A stretch of 64,000 bases of DNA from Ampullimonas aquatilis (lineage in GTDB: Bacteria; Pseudomonadota; Gammaproteobacteria; Burkholderiales; Burkholderiaceae_D). Location of the stretch: the NCBI RefSeq assembly GCF_049675895.1, contig NZ_CP183834.1:3100001-3164000 (forward strand). The letters run 5' to 3'. Of this stretch, positions 51,800 to 60,500 are shown piece after piece. The number at the start of each line of letters is the position of its first letter. The first letter of the stretch is position 1. A program made the position numbers and the translations under genes. Under the pieces are notes generated by a model. It did no database searches. It was not told the origin of the DNA and saw only the letters and a program-made list of their open reading frames with translations.

Positions 51800-52774
51800 T
51801 CAGGCAACTTGCTGAATACCCGCCAGCAACCAGCCCTGATTACCGCTGATTGGTTTACTCAGATGCCAGAGTTCACGGAATGGCTGTGCTGCTCCACCTT
51901 CGGTTTCGCGCAGCATGCCATCAAACTCGACACTGGCCAGATATTCATTGGGCATGGTCTCAACCCCCAATAACTGGGCATTGAGAGTGACCACATCGGT
52001 CTTGTTGCTGGCATTACCCCGCTCATTGATTTGCATACTGATTTCAGCAAACATTTCGGGCGTGGTGTATTCACGAATATCGGCCAGGTTTTTGGTATCC
52101 CAGGCCGCTTGCAAACGAATGAAATACACCTTGGCCGAACGTAAAAAAGCGTCTGCATCAAAGTTGGCAGGTAAGGCTGTTTGGCTCGCGGCCACGCCAA
52201 CAGGTTGTGCCATAGCAGTATTGCCAGCACCTGCCGCTTCACGCCAAAGTGGTTCGACATTGGCCGCGGCCGGTTGCATTGCCAAGGTGGGTGACGCAGG
52301 TCGCACTGTATTACCGCGCAACATGCGAAACACAAAGATGCCACCGACGACCAGCAGCAAGAGCATCATCAGACTACCCATGCCTTCGGCCATTGCACCA
52401 CCCATGCCAAAGTGGGAAAACAGCGAGGCCAAACCAATACCAGCCGCTACGCCCGCCAAAGGGCCGAGCCAGCGATTGCGCTGGGGTGTCGGTGTCTGCA
52501 CAGCTGCTTGTCCTGGCATCGCACCAGGTTGCGGACGTGCTGCCTGGGCCGGTAATTCACTTTGTTGTGGTGCCGACCGATAGCCAGCTGGTGCTTCGGG
52601 TGGTGCCGATTGGCGTTGACTATAGCTGGGTGACTGACGGCCAAAACTTCGACCGCCACCCATACGGGCAGCCCAGACATCGGCGCTGATCAATGACAAA
52701 CTGACCACCGTAGCCATCATCAAAGTAAGCAGGCGCGATTGCTTGGAAGTGGCCGATTTATGCGATTTAGTCAT
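51800..52774 (-). CDS. Tim44-domain membrane protein
   Basis: 324 residues from the ATG at 52772-52774, with AAGGAG 5 bases upstream. A cleaved-type signal or first helix (RLLTLMMATVVSLSLISADV), then a Gly/Gln/Pro-rich spacer starting AARMGGGRSFGRQSPS, two hydrophobic stretches (PLAGVAAGIGLASLFSHF; SLMMLLLLVVGGIFVFRML), and a C-terminal Tim44-like domain (about 190-324) beginning FDADAFLRSAKVYFIRLQAA. Bacterial homologues are envelope proteins of unclear role. It follows ubiE by 74 bp, as in many betaproteobacteria, where ubiJ and ubiB normally come next; here they do not. Confidence 0.9.
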   Translation of the reverse strand: MTKSHKSATSKQSRLLTLMMATVVSLSLISADVWAARMGGGRSFGRQSPSYSQRQSAPPEAPAGYRSAPQQSELPAQAARPQPGAMPGQAAVQTPTPQRNRWLGPLAGVAAGIGLASLFSHFGMGGAMAEGMGSLMMLLLLVVGGIFVFRMLRGNTVRPASPTLAMQPAAANVEPLWREAAGAGNTAMAQPVGVAASQTALPANFDADAFLRSAKVYFIRLQAAWDTKNLADIREYTTPEMFAEISMQINERGNASNKTDVVTLNAQLLGVETMPNEYLASVEFDGMLRETEGGAAQPFRELWHLSKPISGNQGWLLAGIQQVA

Positions 52775-52848
52775 ATACTCCTTAAGTGTATATATCAAAA
52801 CAATAGTTATTAGGTGCGTATTTACTAGGCTTTTTTTAATACACCAGA

Positions 52849-53592
52849 CTAGTATTTAGTAGCAGTATGTAAGGCTACTACCCCTGCGGTGAGGTTATAG
52901 ACTTGGACGTGATCCAGGCCAACTTGTTCCATCAATCCTTTGAGGGTGGCCTGATCGGGATGCATGCGAATCGATTCGGCCAGATAACGATAGCTTTCTG
53001 CATCACCCGCCACCTTTTGGCCAAGCCAGGGCAGGAGTTTGAAAGAATAAAAATCATAGGGTTTGGCCAGCGGCTCCCACACCTTGGAAAACTCCAGCAC
53101 CAACAGCTTGCCGCCCGGTTTGAGGACACGGCGCATTTCGCTCAGGGCGACATCTTTATGAGTCATATTGCGCAGACCAAACGCCACGGTGACAACATTG
53201 AAGTAGTTGTCGGGAAAGGGAATCTTTTCAGCATCACATAAAGCTACCGGTAAAATCTGGCCGTCATCAAGTAGACGATTGCGGCCTTCGCGCAGCATGG
53301 ATTCGTTGATGTCCGTCAACCAGACTTCACCGCCCCCTTTCTCACCACACCCTGCCGCCTTGGCAAAGGCCCGCGCCAGATCACCGGTACCACCGGCAAT
53401 ATCGAGTACCCGATCACCGTGACGCACCCGCGCCTGACCAATGGTGAATTGCTTCCAGACCCGATGCAGGCCCATCGACATGAGGTCGTTCATGATGTCG
53501 TACTTGCCCGCCACCGAATGAAAAACCTCGGCAACCATACCAGCTTTTTGTTCTTCGGCCACGGTCTTAAAACCAAAATGCGTTTGCGTCAT
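52849..53592 (-). CDS. ubiE: Ubiquinone/menaquinone C-methyltransferase UbiE
   Basis: SAM-dependent methyltransferase for ubiquinone (and menaquinone) rings. 247 residues: GFKTVAEEQKAGMVAEVFHS at the start, SAM motif VLDIAGGTGDLARAFAKAA, YFNVVTVAFGLRNMTHKDVA and KPGGKLLVLEFSKV. The stretch between SAM motifs I and II has an extra Gly-rich insert (GCGEKGGGEV). The DUF971 gene lies upstream, separated by two hairpins. Confidence 0.97.
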   Translation of the reverse strand: MTQTHFGFKTVAEEQKAGMVAEVFHSVAGKYDIMNDLMSMGLHRVWKQFTIGQARVRHGDRVLDIAGGTGDLARAFAKAAGCGEKGGGEVWLTDINESMLREGRNRLLDDGQILPVALCDAEKIPFPDNYFNVVTVAFGLRNMTHKDVALSEMRRVLKPGGKLLVLEFSKVWEPLAKPYDFYSFKLLPWLGQKVAGDAESYRYLAESIRMHPDQATLKGLMEQVGLDHVQVYNLTAGVVALHTATKY

Positions 53593-53650
53593 GATGTATC
53601 AGGTAAAAATCGTCAATTGAAAATAGGTCTAGCGTGGGTGCATTATCCCG

Positions 53651-53672
53651 CAATTGTGCAGCAGCACAATTG
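53651..53672. repeat. Perfect 9-bp hairpin, ubiE/DUF971 gap
   Basis: CAATTGTGC / GCACAATTG with loop AGCA. It lies 58 bp before the ubiE start in the presumed transcript. No U-tract; it could be a transcript structure or a protein site. Confidence 0.8.
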
Positions 53673-53690
53673 ACCAGGCAAAGTGCAGCG

Positions 53691-53736
53691 TGCTGCGCGC
53701 ACGGCTTAATGAGCTCGTTAAGCCGTGCGCGCAGCA
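53691..53736. repeat. Perfect 19-bp inverted repeat at the 3' end of the DUF971 gene
   Basis: Arms TGCTGCGCGCACGGCTTAA (53691-53709) and its exact complement (53718-53736) around an 8-nt loop containing GAGCTC. The right arm is the last five codons plus stop of the DUF971 gene, so the left arm is an inverted copy of the gene's end. A very stable stem; possible attenuator, terminator without U-tract, or relic of a rearrangement. Confidence 0.9.
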
Positions 53737-54092
53737 CCGGCCATTTGCAGGGCATGGAGATAATCTTCCCACATGGTCTGCTGATTTTTACCGTATTGAT
53801 ACAAGGCATCCCAGGTGTAGATGCCGGTATTGTGGCCGTCCGAAAAGCTCGGCTTGATGCCATAGTTGCCAACTGGCTCAAGCGCAGTAATTACCACATC
53901 GGCCTTGCCGGTTTGTAAAACCTGCTGACCAGGACCATGCCCTTGCACTTCGGCCGAGGGTGAGTAAACGCGCAGGAATTCAAACCCCAAACGGAAAGTT
54001 TCGCCAGTATCAAAAACCACTTCCAGTACCCGCGACTGGGTATGCAAAGTGATGGCGACAGGAGTGGGGGTGGTTGCAGTTAAACCGGCCAT
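53718..54092 (-). CDS. DUF971 (GBBH-like N-terminal) protein
   Basis: 124-residue protein of the DUF971 family, a fold also found at the N-terminus of gamma-butyrobetaine hydroxylase. Conserved features: ITLHTQSRVLEVVFDTGETF, FRLGFEFLRVYSPSAEVQGH, EPVGNYGIKPSFSDGHNTGI and YTWDALYQYG. Role uncertain; some members are linked to Fe-S assembly or quinone synthesis. Its end AARTA is encoded within the 19-bp inverted repeat. Confidence 0.92.
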   Translation of the reverse strand: MAGLTATTPTPVAITLHTQSRVLEVVFDTGETFRLGFEFLRVYSPSAEVQGHGPGQQVLQTGKADVVITALEPVGNYGIKPSFSDGHNTGIYTWDALYQYGKNQQTMWEDYLHALQMAGAARTA

Positions 54093-54134
54093 GAGCTTCT
54101 CTCAGTCAAATTCAGGAATTCAGTATGCCTGATT

Positions 54135-55784
54135 TTAAAATTTGAGTTGCAGGTTGGCGTGAATCCGGTTTTCACCGCTTGGAGCGAGATTGCTTTGTGT
54201 GCCGGACAGAATATGCGCGGCATCCAGCGAAAATGAACCGTAAGTACTCAGGGGCAAACGCAGGCCAGCGCCAATACTCAAAACGTGATCGTTGCTCGGC
54301 AGACTCAGCGCTTCTTTTCTTTGCACCGTACCGGCATCCGCAAACAATACGCCGCGCAGGCCCGGCAAGGTAGCAGCCATGCCACTCAACCAGGATTGCG
54401 TGGCGATTGGACTGCTTTGCCATTCGACACTGCCAAACAGCCCCGATTCGCCCAGCAGCACCCGTTCATCCACCCCACGCACTGAATACGCACCACCCAC
54501 GCCAAAACGCTCACCGGCAATCAATGGCTTGCTCGCATACTGGCCATTCAGCCTGAAGCTCCAGAGCTGATCACTGCGGGTGCGCAATACCGCTGCCCAA
54601 CCGGCGCGCAATGCCTGCCAGTTGCGTGATGCGCCCTGTTGGTTTGCGACATACGCGCTATCGGTATTGGACTCACCACTGGGCAGATTGGCAATCAGAT
54701 CAACATTGCTGCTCATCAACCCAACGCCCAAGGTATTTTCAAGCTCGACCCGATTGGCCAGCGATACTGTCAAGGGGCGAGAGCGTACATCCGGTGCCAA
54801 GGCCACACCATTGAACTGCACACCACGATAAAGCTTATCGTCGATGCCGACACTGAGAAAGTAACGTGACTTGCCGTTGGGCTGAAAGTAATGCGTGTAA
54901 TTCAGACCAAACGTATTACCGGCACCGGTAATGGTCTGGCCGGTACTCAAAGCACCCGAAGTCACACTCGAATGTGAAAAACTGGCGGTGAGCGCACCAC
55001 CCCACTCATAAAACGGGACACGGTAAAACATGCCGTACTGATGGACATCACTGGCGTGGCTGGGAGACGTAATGTAGCTGGCCGAAATCACATGGTCACG
55101 ATCAAACAGATTGGCATGCTGCAATGACACCATCAGTCGATCCCGTCCGGTGGCCTGCGTACCCGTATTGGATAAAGACAGGCTGGTTGATAGCGGGTCT
55201 TGCTCAGTCACTTTGAGGTCAGCATCAAAGGCATCCGCCTGCTCACTTTCACGCAAGGTGAGCGTCGTGCGCTTGGCCGGATTTTCATTGGCCAGTGCCA
55301 GGCTGCGTGCCACTTTGTGAACGTTGGGGGTTTTGCCTTCCTGTAACTCGGGAACACTCGCGCGAATATTATTTTGTGAAAATCGCTGCGCACCCATGAC
55401 GTTGATTTTGCCCATGGCAAAACGCAGCATCTGTAATTTGACGGTACTGGAAAAGGCTTGTGGCGGGACAGTCACACGATAAAAACCGTAGCCCTCTTTT
55501 TGCAAGGCAATCTCCAATGCCGAAGCTGCTTGCTGCAAACGCGACAGGCTTAAATCGGGACCGGTAAAGTCTTGCAATATGCGCTGGGTGACTGGCTCGC
55601 CCAGTGGGTTGTCACCTTCGACCAGATAGCGTTGCACTTCAAAGTGCAGCTCGGTAGCCGCTTTTCTTTCAGGCGTCTGCACAGATTTACTTGGTGCCGT
55701 ATTCACCCCTTGCTGCGCCCATGCCGATACTGGCAGCGCCGCACAAAACAACCAGGCCAGTGGTCGCACTAAATTTATTTGCAT
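54135..55784 (-). CDS. Two-partner secretion outer-membrane transporter (TpsB, ShlB/FhaC family)
   Basis: 549 residues. Signal peptide VRPLAWLFCAALPVSAWAQ, then POTRA domains (about 45-210, with LQQAASALEIALQKEGYGFY and INVMGAQRFSQNNIRASV), then a 16-strand Omp85-type beta-barrel. The barrel-plug signature is VRGVDERVLLGE, where most of the family has VRG-Phe/Tyr, and FADAGTV follows near the end. It ends in LQLKF, a typical outer-membrane C-terminus. It exports the TpsA protein encoded two genes upstream. Its start overlaps the FecR-gene stop by 10 bp. Confidence 0.94.
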   Translation of the reverse strand: MQINLVRPLAWLFCAALPVSAWAQQGVNTAPSKSVQTPERKAATELHFEVQRYLVEGDNPLGEPVTQRILQDFTGPDLSLSRLQQAASALEIALQKEGYGFYRVTVPPQAFSSTVKLQMLRFAMGKINVMGAQRFSQNNIRASVPELQEGKTPNVHKVARSLALANENPAKRTTLTLRESEQADAFDADLKVTEQDPLSTSLSLSNTGTQATGRDRLMVSLQHANLFDRDHVISASYITSPSHASDVHQYGMFYRVPFYEWGGALTASFSHSSVTSGALSTGQTITGAGNTFGLNYTHYFQPNGKSRYFLSVGIDDKLYRGVQFNGVALAPDVRSRPLTVSLANRVELENTLGVGLMSSNVDLIANLPSGESNTDSAYVANQQGASRNWQALRAGWAAVLRTRSDQLWSFRLNGQYASKPLIAGERFGVGGAYSVRGVDERVLLGESGLFGSVEWQSSPIATQSWLSGMAATLPGLRGVLFADAGTVQRKEALSLPSNDHVLSIGAGLRLPLSTYGSFSLDAAHILSGTQSNLAPSGENRIHANLQLKF

Positions 55785-57547
55785 ATCAATGCAGGTTTGA
55801 CGCCGTTGCGTTCCAGAAGAGGGATCAAATCAAATGTATTGGAACCAGCGTTGATACCGGTTTGGCTAGGCAGAGGCATGACATCATATTCAATAAAGTT
55901 GGGTACATTGACCGGCCGCAACACTTCAATCGGAGTTGTGGTGGTGCCAGTCACACCGGGATTATTACCACCCGGACCACCTGGATTTGAAGCAGTTGGC
56001 GCACCATTATACAAAGGTGCCGTCACACCCTCTTTTCCCGGGTTGCCATTATTTGCGGCGGCCCCCGAAGTGGCGGGCGCATCATTGCTTGCGGCATTAC
56101 CTGATCCATTCACACCTGGCAGATAGGTGTCACTTGCCGGGATGCCGGGATCACTACTGGCACTCTGCGGCAAGGGCCGCACAAAACCGGTTTCGCCACG
56201 CCCCAAATCCAAATGCGCACCACTTGGCGTTTCAAGTGCAACGTGACCATCACGCACGGCCACATATAAACCTGTTTCGGCCGAAGCATGTTCGGTCAAA
56301 CCAAAGGTTTGCTGAAAATCAACGGCAACTGAATCTGGACGTGGTAAATCAGTCATTAATAATTCACCCATTGGCTGATAGTATCCGGCAGTCAATCCAG
56401 AACTTGCTGCACTGCCCGCTGCGGCAGCACTCGCACCACTTGCTGGCGCACCCTGAATATTGGCGGGCAGATCCTTGCTGCTAAATTCATCCGGAAAACT
56501 ACCACCTCGCCCGGCCGGCAGAATCACCCCTTTAGCTTCACGCATACCACGTCGTGCTTCAGCCGCTGGCACCACAATCACTTCACCTTGCCAGGTATAA
56601 ACCGTCATCCCATCACCCAAGGGCAATCGTGGCTCAGCGGCACAAGTGCCATAACAGGTCACATCAAAACCCGTGCCACGAATACCAATGGTCGCAGTAG
56701 TCGTTCTGAATTCCACATTGCGCTGATTGGCCTTGCCAATCAAACCAGTCATCATGCGGGACGCTCCTTTGACCAAATTGACAAAGAAACGCCCTTCTTT
56801 CGGCTGTGCCATATCGAATACAAAATCTTCAATTTTTAAACGTGTCTGTTCACCAATTGAAATTCGTGACTCATCACGAAATGCCAGAATCGCGGAAGAA
56901 CTGCGACCCGTCTCCAATAAATCGCCAGGATAAGCTGGTCCACCTACGGCAATGAAACGCTTCACACCATCCAGGCCAATCGCCGTCAATAAACCTTTGA
57001 GTTGCACTACCCGAGCACTCGCAGATATCCGATTTTTGGATTCAGCATGGGCAATCTGTTGATTTTCTTTCGCACAATCTTCGGCGCACAATCTGGCATC
57101 AAAGTCAGTGCCACGAATGCCAAGACTGGCCACCGGTGTTTTGATTTCACCGCTATTGCCTTCAATTTTGGTCAATATGCCAGTGAGGGTTCGTAATCCG
57201 CCTTTGAGCATTTCGAACAGGAAATTACCCTTTTTGGTTTCCTGATCAAAAGCGTAGTTTTGCAGAATGACCTGTGTATCGGGACGCAAAGTCATGCGGG
57301 TGCCATCATTGAGTTTGATTGCCGCCAGACTCTTGTCGCTGGTGGTCAGCACATCACCTTGATATAAGGCTTGGCCGGGCCCGCTAAATCGGGGTTGCTG
57401 CCCAGGTTGCTGAATCACACTGACACCACGGGAATATTCGATCTGCCCAATGGGCATTGGCGCATTGGCAACTTGCTGGGCGTGTGCGTCAATCAAGCTG
57501 AAAAGACTGACCAATAATGTAATGATGATAAGAGGCAGGATTTTCAT
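55775..57547 (-). CDS. Periplasmic protein with duplicated FecR domains
   Basis: 590 residues. Signal peptide ILPLIIITLLVSLFSLIDA, no other membrane helix. Two FecR domains in tandem: about 50-160, ending VASLGIRGTDFDARLC, and about 200-310, ending TATIGIRGTGFDVTCYGTC. Each is followed by a Cys pair (LCAEDC; CYGTC) that could form disulfides. A third, partial FecR-like strand set begins at TGLYVAVRDGHVALETP (about 430). The C-terminus is Gly/Asn/Ala/Pro-rich. Normal FecR is an anti-sigma factor with a cytoplasmic segment; this one has none, and no sigma factor or TonB receptor gene is near, so it more likely binds ligands or the exoprotein. Middle gene of the TPS operon. Confidence 0.85.
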   Translation of the reverse strand: MKILPLIIITLLVSLFSLIDAHAQQVANAPMPIGQIEYSRGVSVIQQPGQQPRFSGPGQALYQGDVLTTSDKSLAAIKLNDGTRMTLRPDTQVILQNYAFDQETKKGNFLFEMLKGGLRTLTGILTKIEGNSGEIKTPVASLGIRGTDFDARLCAEDCAKENQQIAHAESKNRISASARVVQLKGLLTAIGLDGVKRFIAVGGPAYPGDLLETGRSSSAILAFRDESRISIGEQTRLKIEDFVFDMAQPKEGRFFVNLVKGASRMMTGLIGKANQRNVEFRTTTATIGIRGTGFDVTCYGTCAAEPRLPLGDGMTVYTWQGEVIVVPAAEARRGMREAKGVILPAGRGGSFPDEFSSKDLPANIQGAPASGASAAAAGSAASSGLTAGYYQPMGELLMTDLPRPDSVAVDFQQTFGLTEHASAETGLYVAVRDGHVALETPSGAHLDLGRGETGFVRPLPQSASSDPGIPASDTYLPGVNGSGNAASNDAPATSGAAANNGNPGKEGVTAPLYNGAPTASNPGGPGGNNPGVTGTTTTPIEVLRPVNVPNFIEYDVMPLPSQTGINAGSNTFDLIPLLERNGVKPALICK

Positions 57548-57586
57548 GGCCAGTAGTTTACCTGCTTTATGATCTCCGACGGCGCA

Positions 57587-60500
57587 TCAGGGCTGACACT
57601 GTTTATCATTGACTTCGACCAGTACCTCTGAGGTTGACTTGGTCGCATCACGTTTTTCCCATCCAGCGACAGTCTGGATAATGGTAGGTTCTATGGTCTT
57701 AGGCTGCGTATTACTAACTGCTTGTTGGGTTTGTTGCGCCACGGTACTGTCAATCACTTGCTCCGGCGTCAAGTTACCGGGCAAAGTGATTGGCACAGGT
57801 GCTGGAGCTGGTGCAGGACTTGGTGTTGGCACAGGCACGGGTGTTGGTGTTGGCGTAGGAGTAACGACGGGTGCAGGACAACCCGTACAAACCTGGCTAT
57901 TGAGCTTGAGTCCGTTTTCGGCAGCGGCCAATACCGTTGCCACCGCACCGGCACCAGAACCAGCCACAATGTTGATTTGCTGGGTAGCATTGATATCCAG
58001 TGTGTTGGATGAGTTAATACTGGCGCCACTTTGATTGCCACTGCCACCAATCACCTGGACATTCTGTCCATTGATCACACCAGTCCCATCGGGTGCAGTC
58101 ACGATGATTTGTGCTTTGGCACCATCACCACTGCCGCCCGCCAATTGAACCAGATTAACCGCATTGAGTTGCAACTGATCTTGTGCCTGTACAGTCACAC
58201 TTGCGCCGGTATTATTGCCACCATTCAGCACAATATCCTGCGCATTGATTGCAACCTGATTACCCGTTAACGTTTGACCATTTCCGGCAGGTTGCGCATT
58301 CACATTACCAGCCGTAGTCAATGTCACTGTCTGCCCAGTAATATTGCCGCCTTGCCAGTTAATTGGCCCTGTTTGAGATTGCAGATTGACGTTACCAGCT
58401 CCAGAAGTCACATTGCCATTGATGGTCAGCCCATCAGCCACTGTTGGATTATTAGGATTGACCGTCGTCTGCAAATTAACATTGCCAACCGCTTGAATAC
58501 CAGGCGTCGTGACGATCAGCTTGCCTTGTGTAACCACCTGTACTGCAGCCCCTGTATTGCTGGCCGCGCCATTGATCTTGCCAATGTGATTATTAGGCGA
58601 AGTCAAACTCACATTACCCAAAGGACCACCCATTCCGGCACCAAATTGCAAATTAGGTGTACTGATGGCCGAAGCCACCGTCTGATTGATACCGCCAGCG
58701 CCTGCAAGCAATGTGATACCGCTTTGAGTGGTCGCATAGTCCACATTGCTATTTGGTTGCTGCACTAGCGTATTGCTGGATGACAGTGTAGTGCCATTCA
58801 AATGGATACCACCCTGCGCATTGGTAGCATGCAAAATGATTCGTCCTGGTGCACCTGGCGTGGCGATGTTGGCACCACCCTGTCCACCATCAACATTCAA
58901 GGCTGTCGTGCCCAACGTCAGACTGGGTGCAGTCAAACTAATCAGACCACCGGCTCCACCGACCGTATTGCCAGTGCCGTTGTTACCTGGAAAGCCTGCA
59001 CCACCTTTAGCCAGCAACTGACTATTGGCAGCCAACGTCAAATCCCCTTCATTGGCGAGCACAATAATACTGCCCGCCGCTGCACCGGCCTGATTGGCAC
59101 TTTTTGCAGCTGTCCCTGATACATCGATATTGCCATTAATCTGAATTGCCTTGGCAGTCAGTGCCACTTGACCACCCTGACCATAAGCCGCAACCGCATT
59201 AGGCTGCACACTCGCATTGATATTGCCCACCATAATCTGATTAGCGGCTGTCAACGCCACATTGCCTGCATCGGCAATTTGATTGCTGGCTGTATTGATA
59301 TCGGCAATACTGATTGAACCGTTACCTTGCACGGCCACATTGGCGGTGTCTGCCGCCTGCAACTTGGTCGCAGTCAAATTACCGGCAGCAATATTGGCAG
59401 TCAAGCCTTGGGCTTGCGTGCCGCCATTCAAAGAACCCGTTGCCAGACGAATACCAGCACCTTGCGTAGTGACCGTTGGGATCGCTGTCAGATCAATGCC
59501 AGTACCGGTTGTGATATTTGAAGTTTCAATATTCAAACCCATGTGATTCTGCAATGTCAATCCATTGCCGGTAAAACCACTCAGGCTGAATGCCTTGACG
59601 AATTCATCTGTCTGAATATGAATATTGGCCAGCGCACTTTCAAGACTGCTCTCCGTGACCGAGCTGGCATTACTGCTGACACAGGCAATCGCTGCATTGG
59701 CACAACCCAAAATATCAAGATGGCTGGCACCAATCAACCAGGTGCCATGTTGAGCGTTGCTGGAGCTGGCATCAACCTGTATATTATCGATCACAATATG
59801 ATCATAAACCGAAGTTTCAATGGTACCGCCCTGACCACCGGCATCCCCAGAACGCGCAGTCAGCTTACCACCCACTTGCGCATCCCAGTCTGAATGAAGT
59901 CGAATTGTGCCGCCATTGCCATTGGAAGCTGCAGCGGCAGTAATACTACTTGCAGATGTGGTTTCAAGATTATTCTTGGCCAACAAGACAACCTGCCCTG
60001 CTGCTGTTGTCACTGCATTGGCTCGTATATCCCCAGAATGCCTTAATTGACTGGCAAACAAGCCAACCGCATTGGCTTCCAGATGTCCTAAGTTGACCAC
60101 ACTATTATTGGTCGACTGCAATTCGAAACTGATATTGTCCAGACCACGCCCAAGAATAGTGACCTTATCACCAGCGGCTAAAACAGCATTCCCTTTTTCA
60201 ACAGTCAATGAACCATTATTGGTAATGCTCTTGGCTATCAGATAGACATCACCATTGGTGCTGCGCACCGTACCATTGATTTGGATTGAGCCAACGGTCC
60301 CGGTGGTGCCATCAAACTTAAGCAAACCATTTTTAAAATCATCATCATTCAGCTTTAATGTGCTCGCATAAAAAACTGCCGTATCAATGATCGCGCCATT
60401 ACCAATCACCACACCATTGGGATTGACAAGAAATACCTGACCATTGGAAGTCAGATGTCCAAGAATTTGTGAAGCAGAAGCACCGGCATTGACCCGATTC

